Shown here piece after piece: positions 25,881-34,971 of a stretch of 64,000 nt of DNA (positions are counted from its first letter, which is position 1; every line of letters begins with the position of its first letter). Where the stretch lies: contig NZ_JACJQG010000001.1 in assembly GCF_014696435.1 (NCBI RefSeq), positions 124,001 to 188,000 on the forward strand, in the 5' to 3' direction. Under the pieces are notes generated by a model. That model was not told where the DNA came from and made no database searches. It worked only from the letters and a program-made list of their open reading frames with translations. The position numbers and the translations under genes are program-made. The stretch comes from Calothrix anomala FACHB-343. Its GTDB lineage: Bacteria; Cyanobacteriota; Cyanobacteriia; Cyanobacteriales; Nostocaceae.

Positions 25881-25950
25881 AGGGAACAGGGAATAGGGAA
25901 TAGGGAACAAGGAACCGTTCCCCGTTCCCCGTTCCCCGTTCCCTATTCCC
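25881..25950. repeat. Inverted heptamer repeats (GGGAACA / CCCGTTC)
   Basis: AGGGAACAGGGAATAGGGAA and more on the left pair with CCCCGTTCCCCGTTCCC on the right, giving a long imperfect hairpin built of 7-bp units on both arms. Confidence 0.8.
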
Positions 25951-26197
25951 TTCTTCGATGAGTTAACCTAAAAAGCATAGCAATGCTGGGTTTTTCGACT
26001 TTTCGACAAATAAGAGAAAACAAAGATTTATATAAGTACTGATAGCCAAAATTAATACAAGTAGCTAGATAGTCAAAAATTGTCGGCTCGTACTAATTTT
26101 CTGCTGAAAGCTTAGATTTACTGCCAATACAGCAATTATTAAGAAGTATAAATACGTAGTATGCTGATGCTTGGCCTTTAAAAATCAAGTCCAAGTC

Positions 26198-26689
26198 ATG
26201 AAAAATAACTTCATAAGATTCATACTTAGCGGAGTGGTTGTCAGCGTAGGACTGTCGCCAATGTTAGTGCAAGCACAACAGCAGGCTACTAACACTCAAG
26301 TTGCAGCAATGGTAGAAGCATTGCGTCAAGCCGCACCCCAAACTGGCTCCCAAAACGATGGACTTTATAGTCAATGGCAAGTTAAACCAGAAACTCTCAA
26401 AGGTTGGGCTAGAACTTGTTTGAAAAAAGAGATTACACCAACACAGTTTGAAAATAGCCCAGAAACAGCCCGCCAAATTGTTTCCTGTATCGCACGCCGC
26501 GAGTTAAACCAGCAATTGCGTGCCCGTAACAATAATGAAATAGGGGCGGTAAATGGTGTAGCTTGTTGGTGGATGACTGGCCAATACACAGGTTGTAATA
26601 GTGGCTTCACTGCTACCTATGTACAGAAAGTTGTCAAATTGTACCAGCAGGAACGTGGGAAACCAGCCACAAATCAAACATCCCGTTAG
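26198..26689 (+). CDS. Secreted protein, unknown function
   Basis: 163 residues from the ATG at 26198 (an upstream TTG at 26171 is in frame). A clear signal peptide (FIRFILSGVVVSVGLSPMLVQAQQ, cleavage after about residue 22). The mature part has four cysteines in WARTCLKKEI, IVSCIARREL, VACWWMTGQYTGC, which could form two disulfides in the periplasm. No known domain recognised. A hairpin that may terminate it lies at 26867. Confidence 0.75.
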   Translation: MKNNFIRFILSGVVVSVGLSPMLVQAQQQATNTQVAAMVEALRQAAPQTGSQNDGLYSQWQVKPETLKGWARTCLKKEITPTQFENSPETARQIVSCIARRELNQQLRARNNNEIGAVNGVACWWMTGQYTGCNSGFTATYVQKVVKLYQQERGKPATNQTSR

Positions 26690-26715
26690 TACTGCAAAGC
26701 AGAAGCCAACCGTCA

Positions 26716-26778
26716 GTAGGGGCGGGTTTATTGAGAATTATCGTTGATCAGTGAGGATATTTGTGAACCCGCCCGTAC
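26716..26778. repeat. Inverted repeat AGGGGCGGGTT...AACCCGCCC
   Basis: AGGGGCGGGTTTATTGAGAA and GTGAACCCGCCCGTAC bracket about 40 bp; this is a small palindromic element of the dispersed kind. Confidence 0.6.
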
Positions 26779-26866
26779 AGTTGTCAACAGTCAAAAGAAT
26801 TGTATTCTGGACTTTTACGCCATTTGAACTGGCATTTGGCAGAATTTAGCAAAAATTAAATTATTT

Positions 26867-26910
26867 TGGCGTTGCTAATGGATGGTTCAACAGCAACGCC
26901 ATTATTTTGT
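26867..26910 (+). terminator. Hairpin, possible terminator
   Basis: TGGCGTTGCT (26867-26876) and AGCAACGCCA (26892-26901) form a perfect 10-bp stem followed by TTATTTTG. It is 180 bp after the preceding stop codon. A second hairpin on two HIP1 sites (GCGATCGC, about 26957-26989) follows and would lie after the Pmp3-like gene on the other strand. Confidence 0.6.
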
Positions 26911-27013
26911 CAATATTCTTATTTTTAGAGGTGATAATTTAACTTAACTTAAAGTGCGATCGCTCTTTACTCTAAAATTAGCGATCGCACTGACAATTTA
27001 ACTGCCTGTAGAA

Positions 27014-27172
27014 TTATTTCCTAGCAATTACCCATACAGCATGAATAATTCCCGGCAGATAGCCGAAAAATGTCAAGATAATATTTATCCAAAAATCTTT
27101 GCCAATCCCTACTTGCAAAAATACCCCTAAAGGTGGAAGAAAAACTGCTGCTAGAATCCGCACTAAATCCAT
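27014..27172 (-). CDS. Pmp3/YqaE-family small membrane protein
   Basis: A 52-residue protein read on the minus strand from the ATG at 27172, with a perfect AGGAGG seven bases before it. MDLVRILAAVFLPPLGVFLQ and FWINIILTFFGYLPGIIHA match the two-helix Pmp3/YqaE family, small plasma-membrane proteins linked to stress and cation homeostasis in plants, yeast and bacteria. It stands alone. Confidence 0.93.
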   Translation of the reverse strand: MDLVRILAAVFLPPLGVFLQVGIGKDFWINIILTFFGYLPGIIHAVWVIARK

Positions 27173-27393
27173 ATAAACCTCCTGTGATTTTAATAGCGAG
27201 CCGATTTACATTGAACCTCTTAAAGATAAAATCAGCCGTTTGGCTCAGTCTTACTCTCAAGTAATTAAGCTTGATTTAAGCGAACTATATAATGTTTTCG
27301 AGAAGGAGATGGTAAATTTTTTTCTCATTTCCTTTCCGCTGCATTTATAGTCATCTTCAAGTCCTAACTACTGATTTCCAGAAAATTTCATGA

Positions 27394-27735
27394 CTAGCCA
27401 CCACTGATTTTGGCTTTATAACCTAGCTTGGTTAAAATCTCCACAATTTTCTGTTTATGATCGCCTTGAATTTCAATTTCATTGTCCTTAACAGTACCGC
27501 CTGTACCGCACTGAGTTTTTAATTGTTTGACCAAATCATTCAAGGTTTCGGGTTTGGACTGAAAACCACTAATTACGGTGACAGTTTTACCTTTACGTCC
27601 CTTGCGGGTTGCTTGCACTTTTAGATTTTGCTGTTGCGGTGGTAATTCCGCAATCGGTCTTTCTACAGCAGGTGAGTTATCACCCCCAAATTCGCGATAG
27701 ACGAAGTGTTTATCAGAAGAGTTGCCAGAAGACAT
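27394..27735 (-). CDS. yciH: SUI1/YciH-family translation factor
   Basis: A 113-residue protein with the eIF1/SUI1 domain in its C-terminal 75 residues: TRKGRKGKTVTVISGF, LVKQLKTQCGTGGTVKD and EIQGDHKQKIVEILTKLGYKAK. Bacterial YciH acts at the ribosome during initiation and can discriminate start codons in vitro; its role in cyanobacteria is not established. The first 40 residues are a low-complexity leader containing ELPPQQQ. Confidence 0.92.
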   Translation of the reverse strand: MSSGNSSDKHFVYREFGGDNSPAVERPIAELPPQQQNLKVQATRKGRKGKTVTVISGFQSKPETLNDLVKQLKTQCGTGGTVKDNEIEIQGDHKQKIVEILTKLGYKAKISGG

Positions 27736-27776
27736 AGAAGTTAGAAATTTTAATCAAAAGTTAAGAATCAAGTAAA

Positions 27777-27918
27777 TAGGACTTACGCACCGAACACAAA
27801 AACCCTCACAAGGGTGGTCAAAAGTCAAAAGTCAATGGTCAAAATTCAGGTTTTTGGACTATTGACTATTGACCATTGACAAAAAGCATGAAAAATATCT
27901 GACACTGCGTAAGTCCTA
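27777..27918. mobile_element. MITE-like element with TAGGACTTACGCA ends
   Basis: TAGGACTTACGCA (27777-27789) and TGCGTAAGTCCTA (27906-27918) are perfect 13-bp inverted repeats around 116 bp that includes TTGACTA/GGTCAAAAGTC heptamers. Single ends of the same kind occur near 14897 (AGGACTTACGCA) and 41699 (AGGACTTACACA). Confidence 0.75.
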
Positions 27919-27998
27919 GTAAATTCAAAATACACTGGGGAGTAGTAATATTAGCCGCGAGCGATCGCACTTCTTATCCCATACCGCCCAGACTTTTC

Positions 27999-28033
27999 TA
28001 TAATAAAGTTCGTCCCATCGTAGAGATCAGTCC
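27999..28033 (+). promoter_or_regulatory. Possible -10 element of trpB
   Basis: TATAAT at 27999-28004, 30 bases before the GTG start. No good -35 hexamer is seen at the right distance, so this is a weak call. No trp leader peptide or attenuator is visible in the 115 bp between the miniature element and trpB. Confidence 0.35.
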
Positions 28034-29275
28034 GTGACTACCACACCCATTTCTCCAAGTACCCCATCTACTGCTTCTGTTCCCGATACACAAGGACGCT
28101 TTGGACGCTTTGGCGGTAAGTACGTCCCGGAAACACTGATGCCTGCGCTGGCTGAATTAGAAGCAGCTTATCAGCAATATCGTCAAGATCCTGAGTTTCT
28201 TAACGAACTACAACAACTGCTGCGAGACTATGTAGGGCGCGCCACACCATTGTATTTTGCAGAACGCCTAACTGCTCATTATGCGCGCCCAGATGGTACG
28301 GGGCCGCAAATTTATTTAAAGCGAGAAGACTTAAACCACACTGGCGCACATAAAATTAATAATGCCCTGGGTCAAGTGCTGCTAGCAAAGCGCATGGGCA
28401 AAAAAAGAATTATTGCCGAAACTGGTGCCGGACAACATGGTGTAGCTACAGCCACAGTTTGCGCTCGTTTTGGCTTGGAATGCATTATTTATATGGGCGT
28501 TCACGATATGGAACGTCAAGCCTTAAATGTATTCCGCATGAAATTAATGGGCGCAGAAGTGCGTCCGGTATCGGCAGGAACCGGAACCCTCAAAGATGCT
28601 ACTTCTGAGGCGATTCGCGATTGGGTGACAAATGTAGAAACCACTCACTATATTCTGGGTTCAGTTGCAGGCCCCCATCCCTACCCCATGATGGTACGTG
28701 ATTTTCATGCCGTGATTGGTCAAGAAACTCGTGCCCAAGCTCAAGAAAAATGGGGCGGTTTGCCAGATATTCTCATGGCTTGTGTGGGTGGCGGTTCCAA
28801 TGCAATGGGATTATTTTATGAGTTTATCAACGAGTCTTCGGTGCGCTTAATTGGTATTGAAGCAGCCGGAGAAGGTGTAGACACTAATAAACATGCCGCT
28901 ACCTTGACAAAAGGACAAGTTGGTGTATTGCACGGAGCCATGAGCTATTTGTTGCAAGATGGGGATGGACAAGTAATTGAAGCTCACTCAATTAGCGCGG
29001 GGTTAGATTATCCCGGTGTCGGGCCAGAACACAGCTATTTGAAAGATACACAACGCGCTGAATATTACAGCGTCACCGATGCTGAAGCTTTAGCTGCCTT
29101 CCAAAAATTATCGCGCTTAGAAGGTATTATCCCAGCTTTGGAAACATCCCACGCGATCGCCTACCTGGAAACTCTCTGTCCACAACTCACTGGTAGCCCG
29201 CGAATTGTCATTAACTGCTCCGGACGCGGCGATAAAGATGTCCAAACTGTCGCTAAGTTCTTAAATCCTGCATAG
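28034..29275 (+). CDS. trpB: Tryptophan synthase beta chain
   Basis: A 413-residue PLP enzyme that condenses indole with L-serine, working with TrpA. The PLP lysine is Lys107 in [13 protein letters not shown]; the phosphate-binding glycine loop is [10 protein letters not shown] and the beta-site glutamate is in AETGAGQHG. The GTG at 28034 is the start, after a short spacer. The gene is not beside trpA or other trp genes, as is usual in cyanobacteria where the pathway is scattered. Confidence 0.97.
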   Translation: MTTTPISPSTPSTASVPDTQGRFGRFGGKYVPETLMPALAELEAAYQQYRQDPEFLNELQQLLRDYVGRATPLYFAERLTAHYARPDGTGPQIYLKREDLNHTGAHKINNALGQVLLAKRMGKKRIIAETGAGQHGVATATVCARFGLECIIYMGVHDMERQALNVFRMKLMGAEVRPVSAGTGTLKDATSEAIRDWVTNVETTHYILGSVAGPHPYPMMVRDFHAVIGQETRAQAQEKWGGLPDILMACVGGGSNAMGLFYEFINESSVRLIGIEAAGEGVDTNKHAATLTKGQVGVLHGAMSYLLQDGDGQVIEAHSISAGLDYPGVGPEHSYLKDTQRAEYYSVTDAEALAAFQKLSRLEGIIPALETSHAIAYLETLCPQLTGSPRIVINCSGRGDKDVQTVAKFLNPA

Positions 29276-29276
29276 T

Positions 29277-29307
29277 TGGGCATGGGGCATGGGGCATTGG
29301 GCATGGG
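29277..29307. repeat. Heptamer repeats, TGGGGCA type
   Basis: About four 7-bp units of TGGGGCA/TTGGGCA type directly after the trpB stop codon; short form of the same arrays found at 22281 and 23974 in inverse orientation. Confidence 0.75.
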
Positions 29308-29846
29308 ACAAAAGTTTCCTGTGCCCTCTTGCTGACTATTTTTGTCTACTAGGGACGCGATCGCTAATATCATTTCACTTTAATATAGGGCAAAAAATAT
29401 CTGTGTTGCCTTTTTTACTATTAATTAACTACCAATAAATACTGAATTTTTAATTATTAAAATAATATAAAAATAACTTTTCTCTGCAAATTTATTAAGA
29501 CAATTTCTGTCAAGCAAATAATCTAATACAGCATAAATCCGTATAAATTCGCGAAGATATACATTGAATTAATTAATGCAAAATGTAGTTACCGTGACAT
29601 TTGTCTAGATGATACTACATTATCTTTTTTAAAGATTCACATTATTTTCATATAGCACTAAAGCTAAACAGTTTAAGCATGATTAGCGATTTTGAATTGT
29701 GTAATTTTGGAGGTGTTTTATTATAGTTACTGTAAAGTAATTGCAAACTTTTTAAAGTTCATCAATCCTTCATATTATCCTAGTATTTCTGCTAGGAATA
29801 ATACGATAGAGTAGAGGTCTTACCACTCTAGGCATCAGTAATTTCA
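29308..29846. other. AT-rich intergenic region before the CAP gene
   Basis: More than 500 bp with no open frame and no strong hairpin. Near the CAP gene, CTTCATATTATCCTAGTATT and the short inverted repeat CCTAGTATTTCTGCTAGG (29778-29795) are visible; this small stem could be a regulatory site or nothing. Confidence 0.35.
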
Positions 29847-30395
29847 ATGTTTCGACAAACTGCTTTTGGCATAGCTTTAAGTACGCTTGTCCTTGCTAGT
29901 GGATTAACAACTTCTCCTATTCCAGGTCACAGTTCCACAAACAAACCTACTCATAATCAATCTGTATCGATTGCTGCAAATCAAACTGCTGCACCAACTA
30001 CAGCTTTTAACACAACTGCTCTAGAAAAATCAGTATTTGATAAAGTTAATCGATATCGTGTTTCGGTTGGTTTGCCAAAGTTGAGCCTCAATGCAAGTAT
30101 CACTCGGCAGGCAAGAATTCATAGTCAAAATATGGCTAGTGGGAAAGTTCCTTTTAGCCATCAAGGATTTAAACAACGAGTTACAGTTCTCCCTATTATT
30201 TATAGTAGTGCTGGAGAAAATCTGGCTTTTAACCAAGGATATAGCGACCCCGCATCACAAGCTATTGTTGGTTGGTTAAATAGTCCTGGTCATCTCAAAA
30301 ACATCCAGGGTAAGTATAATCTCACAGGCATAGGTGTAGCTACTAATCAAAAAGGTGAAGTCTATCTCACACAAATTTTCTTACGCACAAACTAG
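29847..30395 (+). CDS. Secreted CAP-domain (SCP/PR-1 like) protein
   Basis: A 182-residue protein with a signal peptide (FGIALSTLVLASGLTTSPIPG) and a low-complexity Thr/Ala/Asn linker, then a CAP domain (about 58-180). Family blocks are VNRYRVSVGLPKLSLN, HSQNMASGKVPFSHQGF with the conserved His, SAGENLAFNQGY, AIVGWLNSPGHLKNI with the second His, and TGIGVATNQKGEVYLTQIF. Bacterial CAP proteins act outside the cell; their activity is mostly unknown. It is probably exported to the periplasm or medium. Confidence 0.92.
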   Translation: MFRQTAFGIALSTLVLASGLTTSPIPGHSSTNKPTHNQSVSIAANQTAAPTTAFNTTALEKSVFDKVNRYRVSVGLPKLSLNASITRQARIHSQNMASGKVPFSHQGFKQRVTVLPIIYSSAGENLAFNQGYSDPASQAIVGWLNSPGHLKNIQGKYNLTGIGVATNQKGEVYLTQIFLRTN

Positions 30396-30514
30396 TAGTT
30401 TGCCTTAATGACTACCAGCAACTTCTGACAACGAATGAGACGTACTACTAGAATTTCTGATTTTTTTGCACAATAATAATGTAGTGTCTAGTGAAACCTG
30501 CTTCTATTGGACAC

Positions 30515-30675
30515 GGGAGCATCCCAAATGTGCAAAAACGCCCTCACCCTATAAGGGTGGGACTAGAAATACGAAGCCTGCCTTCGCAGGCTATCAAACT
30601 TTTAGCCTGCGAAGGCAGGCTTTGTTGGTATAGCAATACCCTTCTAGGGTATTGCGTCAAAATTAGGATGCTCCC
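30515..30675. mobile_element. 161-bp MITE, copy 2, with perfect 9-bp target duplication
   Basis: The reverse-orientation copy of the element at 1092, again exactly 161 bp, from GGGAGCATCCC to GGATGCTCCC. ATTGGACAC occurs directly on both sides (30506-30514 and 30676-30684), a perfect 9-bp target site duplication, so insertion is recent compared with copy 1. An open frame across it (30491-30703) is not a gene. Confidence 0.93.
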
Positions 30676-30706
30676 ATTGGACACTGCATTTATTCTTGAG
30701 TGATTC

Positions 30707-31336
30707 ATGACATTACAAGATTTTCAGGTAAGCGATCGCGACCTTAGTGACGCTGCACTGACCCAATATTTAAAATCAGAGGCGATCGCAGTTGATACGG
30801 AAACAATGGGGTTGTTACCACAGCGCGATCGCCTTTGTCTTGTCCAACTATGTAACCCAGAAGGTCAAGTAACTGCAATTCGGATCGCTAAAGGACAAAC
30901 TACAGCACCAAACTTAAAAAAACTGTTGGAAGCAGCTAATGTCCTGAAAGTATTTCACTTTGCACGCTTTGACGTTGCTACTTTGCAGCACAACCTCGGA
31001 ATTAGCGTCAAGCCGATTTTTTGTACCAAAATAGCTAGTAAATTAGCTCGCACTTACACTAATCGTCACGGATTGAAGGATGTCGTGCAAGAATTAGAAA
31101 AAGTCGAGCTAGATAAAAGCGCTCAAAGTTCTGATTGGGGTAATGCCGATCATTTATCCACAGAACAACTCAGCTATGCCGCTAATGATGTTCGCTATTT
31201 ACTCAGCGTACAGCAAAAACTGATTGCCATGCTCAAAAGAGAAGAGCGTTGGCAGATTGCCCAAGAATGTTTTCAAGCTCTGCCAACAATCGTATCCTTA
31301 GACTTGATGCAGTTTAAGGATATATTTGAACATTAA
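30707..31336 (+). CDS. RNase D-like 3'-5' exonuclease (DEDDy)
   Basis: A 209-residue protein consisting of one DEDDy exonuclease domain. The motifs are AVDTETMGL (Exo I, Asp-x-Glu), VFHFARFDVATL (Exo II, Asp) and YAANDVRYLL (Exo III, Tyr-x3-Asp). It lacks the HRDC domains of full-length RNase D, as is usual for the short cyanobacterial and alphaproteobacterial forms. Its likely role is trimming 3' ends of structured RNA such as tRNA precursors. The start lies 31 bp after the MITE, so that insertion is in the promoter region. Confidence 0.9.
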   Translation: MTLQDFQVSDRDLSDAALTQYLKSEAIAVDTETMGLLPQRDRLCLVQLCNPEGQVTAIRIAKGQTTAPNLKKLLEAANVLKVFHFARFDVATLQHNLGISVKPIFCTKIASKLARTYTNRHGLKDVVQELEKVELDKSAQSSDWGNADHLSTEQLSYAANDVRYLLSVQQKLIAMLKREERWQIAQECFQALPTIVSLDLMQFKDIFEH

Positions 31337-31347
31337 CTACAGCTAAA

Positions 31348-31403
31348 ATTAGTCATTAGTCATTTGTCCTACCAATGACTAATGACCAATGACTAATGAC
31401 TAA
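31348..31403. repeat. Inverted heptamer repeats between converging genes
   Basis: TTAGTCATTAGTCATTTGTC and ATGACTAATGACCAATGACT with its continuation pair as a hairpin of 7-bp units. It could serve as a crude terminator for both converging genes. Confidence 0.7.
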
Positions 31404-31405
31404 TA

Positions 31406-31858
31406 CTAGACATCTTTTTTCTGGGTTTCTGCGTGTTCTTGTATCCGAGATACAACATTATAATCTCCAGCGCCGGGAGGAGTTAAAGCTTCAATTGTAC
31501 CTTCTGTTGGGCCGCCAATAGCTTTCCAAGCCGCCAGACCACCTTTAAGTAGAGATACATGCTCAAATCCAGCACCGCGAAGGGATTCTACAGCTTGAGC
31601 GCTTTCTTGATCGCTAGCACCGTAAATATAAATATCCCGGCTTTTATCTATAGATGATGTTGCACGGCTTACCAATTCATCATTAGCCATTGGCATTGCT
31701 CCCAGAATGTGACCTTCATTAAAGGTTTGGCGATCGCGCACATCCAGGATTGTAAAGGCTGGTTCACCCCATTCTAAACGAGCCTTGAGTACATGAACAT
31801 CAGATTGTGGCTCGATGGGTGGCTGTTGGGGAATGATATTATCTATGAGATTAGACAT
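31406..31858 (-). CDS. Rhodanese-fold protein without catalytic cysteine
   Basis: A 150-residue cytosolic single-domain rhodanese. It keeps FTILDVRDRQTFNEGHILGA (36-55) and LLKGGLAAWKAIGGP near 105-120. The active-site loop, normally starting at Tyr-Cys, reads IYIYGASDQESA with Gly80 in the place of the sulfur-carrying cysteine. Sulfurtransferase activity is therefore not expected; a binding or regulatory role is likelier. It stands alone. Confidence 0.88.
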   Translation of the reverse strand: MSNLIDNIIPQQPPIEPQSDVHVLKARLEWGEPAFTILDVRDRQTFNEGHILGAMPMANDELVSRATSSIDKSRDIYIYGASDQESAQAVESLRGAGFEHVSLLKGGLAAWKAIGGPTEGTIEALTPPGAGDYNVVSRIQEHAETQKKDV

Positions 31859-33002
31859 AATTTCTCTTGCTGATTACATTATCAGCAATGTATCGAATCA
31901 CAGAGTTTTATTTGCTCTTTCTTTGGGATGAATATCAGCAAATTATCTCTTTAGATAGACTCATTACGGTTAAATTTTTTAAGGAAATACAAAAATATTA
32001 ATCAGTTAAAATTATAAAATTATTGTCACTCTATCCCTAAAACTTAAGGACTGAGTAAATACATAATCATAATTTTTTCTTGTTCTGGATTGAATCAATA
32101 TATATTTGAGCGAAATTATCAAAGTATTATTTACAGGCAATTTAAAATCCTTGATTGAGAATATTCCCATATTACATATTGCTAAATATTCTCATGTTTA
32201 TTAATTTTCAAGGCTTTAGATGATAAGTTTTATGAGATTCATTTTTTACAGATAATTTTTCGATAAGCGAGTCTAAAAAAATACTAATTGATAACCGCGA
32301 ATAACGATCCTAATAATTTAGGTTCAGCTATCTATCGCTTCCAGTAATACAGGCTTTGTTAGCTAATGCGAGCTGACTATTCTCAGATTTTTCCAAAATT
32401 CTTCAAACATCTATCTTCAGGGACATTTTGGCAAATATACCAGAATTATAGGTTATTTATGGCAAAATCAGATTTAAAATGACAGATAAAAACTATATCT
32501 CCAGATTTTTCATGCCTAGACTGAAGCGAAAAACAAAAATATGATTTTATCTAAATAAAAATTTGTAATAAAACTAATACTTGTTCTTTACAAAAATTTC
32601 CCTTGATAGCTAGTCCTAAATAACCAAATCATCTCCGCAACAGATTGTATAGAATTATGCAGCAGGAAATGTGTTTCCTGGTATAATCATGTCAAAAGTA
32701 TAAAAGTGCCAAATTGTCAAAAAAATCATCGGTTGTCAAGAAGTATAAAAGCTAAAGTTCAGAGAAACTTCCGCAGCAAGAAAAGACAGCCAAGTTATTA
32801 TAGTGGCTATTTCTGGCAAGCAGCAGTAAATTGGGATTAATCACTTGGTTTTGACATATCAGCAGTCGAGGTATGGAAGCATATTGGAAAATATTCTTTA
32901 GGAATAAAAATTCTGCAAGCATATATGGAAGCTGTCAATGTAGCTTCTTGTCAAGTAGCGATCGCATAGCGAATCGACATATAAACAATGGGCTAGAAAC
33001 TT
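31859..33002. other. 1.1-kb gene-free region before the OmpR-type regulator
   Basis: No open frame of useful size on either strand. The part 31859-32600 is very AT-rich and featureless to me. From 32640 on, the palindrome/TATAAT cluster described separately may be a promoter, leaving a leader of about 300 bases before the regulator gene. An unannotated small RNA here is possible but nothing identifies one. Confidence 0.4.
32663..32687 (+). promoter_or_regulatory. Perfect palindrome next to a TATAAT box
   Basis: CAGGAAATGTGTTTCCTG (7-bp arms, 4-base loop, 32663-32680) is followed after one base by TATAAT (32682-32687). A protein bound to the palindrome would cover the spacer of the promoter. 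The regulator gene at 33003 is the nearest downstream gene. Confidence 0.4.
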
Positions 33003-33716
33003 ATGGTGATGGTTCCTGCTACTAATGCCAAAATTCTGATTGTAGATGACGACTACGGCGTCCGTAATCTGATATATCGCTTTTTAAGCCGCAAGTATCA
33101 AATAGAATCTGCAGCAGATGGAAAGACAGCGCTGACTGTATTTGAGCAACTAAACCCAGATTTGGTGATTTTAGATTGGAATTTGCCCGATACTACAGGC
33201 TATAACCTCTGCCAAGAAATGCAGCGACGCACTAATGTATTAGTTCTGATCCTCACTAGCCGAACTGACGAAGCCGACAAAATCAAGATCATGTCCGCAG
33301 GTGCAGATGACTTTATGAGTAAACCCTTTAGCCTAGCGGAAGTAGAAGTTCGCGTCCAAGCCTTGTTACGCCGCGTCCGCACAGTCAACCCCTCACCAGC
33401 ACAGCGCCTCGTCTTCCACCAGCTAGCAATTAATCCTGAAGGAAGAGAAGTTACCCTCAACGATAAACCCTTACCATTAACCGCTTTAGAATTTAATATT
33501 CTCCATTTTTTAGCCAGCCATCCCGGTCAAGCTTGGAGTCGTACCCAGTTAATTCAAAAAATTTGGGGTTGTGACTATGTAGGAGATGGACGAGTTGTGG
33601 ATGTGCATATCGGTCAGCTACGCAAAAAGTTGGAAGCAGATACCACTGTGCCAGAATACATTAAAACCGTTCGCGGCTTCGGTTACAAATTTGAGCCACC
33701 GGAGACTGCGGAATAG
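33003..33716 (+). CDS. OmpR/PhoB-type response regulator, orphan
   Basis: A 237-residue transcription regulator. The receiver domain (about 9-125) has the acidic pair in ILIVDDDYGV, phospho-acceptor Asp58 in LVILDWNLPD, Thr/Ser in ILTSRTD and Lys107 in FMSKPF. The C-terminal winged helix (about 140-232) has LPLTALEFNILHFLASHPGQAWSR and the recognition segment VVDVHIGQLRKKLE, then YIKTVRGFGYKF. No histidine kinase is adjacent. The ATG at 33003 and one at 33009 are both possible starts. Confidence 0.93.
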   Translation: MVMVPATNAKILIVDDDYGVRNLIYRFLSRKYQIESAADGKTALTVFEQLNPDLVILDWNLPDTTGYNLCQEMQRRTNVLVLILTSRTDEADKIKIMSAGADDFMSKPFSLAEVEVRVQALLRRVRTVNPSPAQRLVFHQLAINPEGREVTLNDKPLPLTALEFNILHFLASHPGQAWSRTQLIQKIWGCDYVGDGRVVDVHIGQLRKKLEADTTVPEYIKTVRGFGYKFEPPETAE

Positions 33717-33726
33717 TGAAAACTAA

Positions 33727-33768
33727 CAACTGACAACTGACAACTGACAACTGACAACTGACAACTGA
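33727..33768. repeat. Heptamer STRR array, CAACTGA x6
   Basis: Six exact CAACTGA units right after the regulator gene; a seventh degenerate unit (CAACTCA) follows. Confidence 0.92.
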
Positions 33769-33888
33769 CAACTCAAATCATCGTATATTTAATCACCTTA
33801 AGTATTATTTCCTTCACAAAAAGACATATTTAGGTAAAATTAGGTAAAGCAATTTTTGCACCTAATCACCTAAGGTATCAGCAAACCC

Positions 33889-34956
33889 ATGCAGCTGAAA
33901 ATCAGTGCATCCCGTCTCCCCATCGCTTCCCTACTACTCATCGCCCCGTTTTTCTTGTGGGGTACAGCAATGGTAGCTATGAAAGGAGTGATACCCCACA
34001 CGACGCCACTATTTATGGCCGGAGTGCGTTTGTTACCAGCTGGGGTTTTAATTTTAATCGCCGCCGCAATCATGGGTAGACCCCAACCAAAAGGATGGGA
34101 TGCATGGCTGTGGATTGCTTTATTTGCTTTAGTGGATGGAACTCTGTTTCAAGGCTTTTTAGCAGAAGGATTAGTCAGAACTAGCGCCGGGTTGGGATCT
34201 GTAATGATTGATTCTCAACCCTTGGCTGTAGCTTTGATGTCTTTGTGGCTATTTCAAGAAACAATTGGTTTGTGGGGATGGCTAGGACTAGGATTAGGAG
34301 TTTCTGGCATTAGTTTAATTGGATTACCCGATGAGTGGATTATTCATCTTTTCGGTTCTGGTGTAGAGATTAGCATTGGTAGTTGGCAAGAGTTATTTGC
34401 TAGTGGTGAGTGGTTAATGCTGTTAGCAGCTTTATCAATGGCTGTAGGAACAGTATTAATTAGATTTGTTTGTCGCTACGCCGATCCGGTAGTCGCTACG
34501 GGATGGCACATGATTATTGGAGGCTTGCCATTATGGGGGATGTCATCAGTTGTAGAATCCCAGCAATGGCAGAATCTTGTCCCATCTGATTGGGTAGCGT
34601 TGGGTTATGCGACAATTTTTGGTAGTGCGATCGCTTACGGTTTATTTTTCTACTTTGCTTCTAGCGGTAATCTCACTAGTCTCAGTTCTCTTACCTTTCT
34701 CACGCCAGTTTTTGCCCTGCTATTTGGCAACCTGTTCCTTTCCGAAGTCCTCAGTCCCTTACAATGGCTGGGAGTTTGTCTTACCTTAATTAGTATCTAT
34801 CTGATAAATCAGCGCGATAACTTAGCAGCCAACAAAACTGTGACAGTCAGCGAAACAACTACACAGCAGCAACCGATTTTAGAAGCGGCTACAGTCAAGA
34901 AGGCAAATCCCATCACTGTAGCTATCAGAGAAACAGAACCAGAAATTCAACCTTAG
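33889..34956 (+). CDS. EamA-family (DMT superfamily) transporter 2
   Basis: A 355-residue inner-membrane protein with ten predicted helices in two EamA units: LLIAPFFLWGTAMVAMKGVI and LRLPAG-like FMAGVRLLPAGVLILI in the first, and MAVGTVLIRFVCRYADPVVA to LTFLTPVFALLFGNLFLSEVLSP in the second. A hydrophilic Thr/Glu-rich tail of about 50 residues follows. The substrate is unknown. It is only distantly similar to the EamA protein at 13384, so they are not a recent duplication. Confidence 0.9.
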   Translation: MQLKISASRLPIASLLLIAPFFLWGTAMVAMKGVIPHTTPLFMAGVRLLPAGVLILIAAAIMGRPQPKGWDAWLWIALFALVDGTLFQGFLAEGLVRTSAGLGSVMIDSQPLAVALMSLWLFQETIGLWGWLGLGLGVSGISLIGLPDEWIIHLFGSGVEISIGSWQELFASGEWLMLLAALSMAVGTVLIRFVCRYADPVVATGWHMIIGGLPLWGMSSVVESQQWQNLVPSDWVALGYATIFGSAIAYGLFFYFASSGNLTSLSSLTFLTPVFALLFGNLFLSEVLSPLQWLGVCLTLISIYLINQRDNLAANKTVTVSETTTQQQPILEAATVKKANPITVAIRETEPEIQP

Positions 34957-34971
34957 CTAAATGTGAAAATT

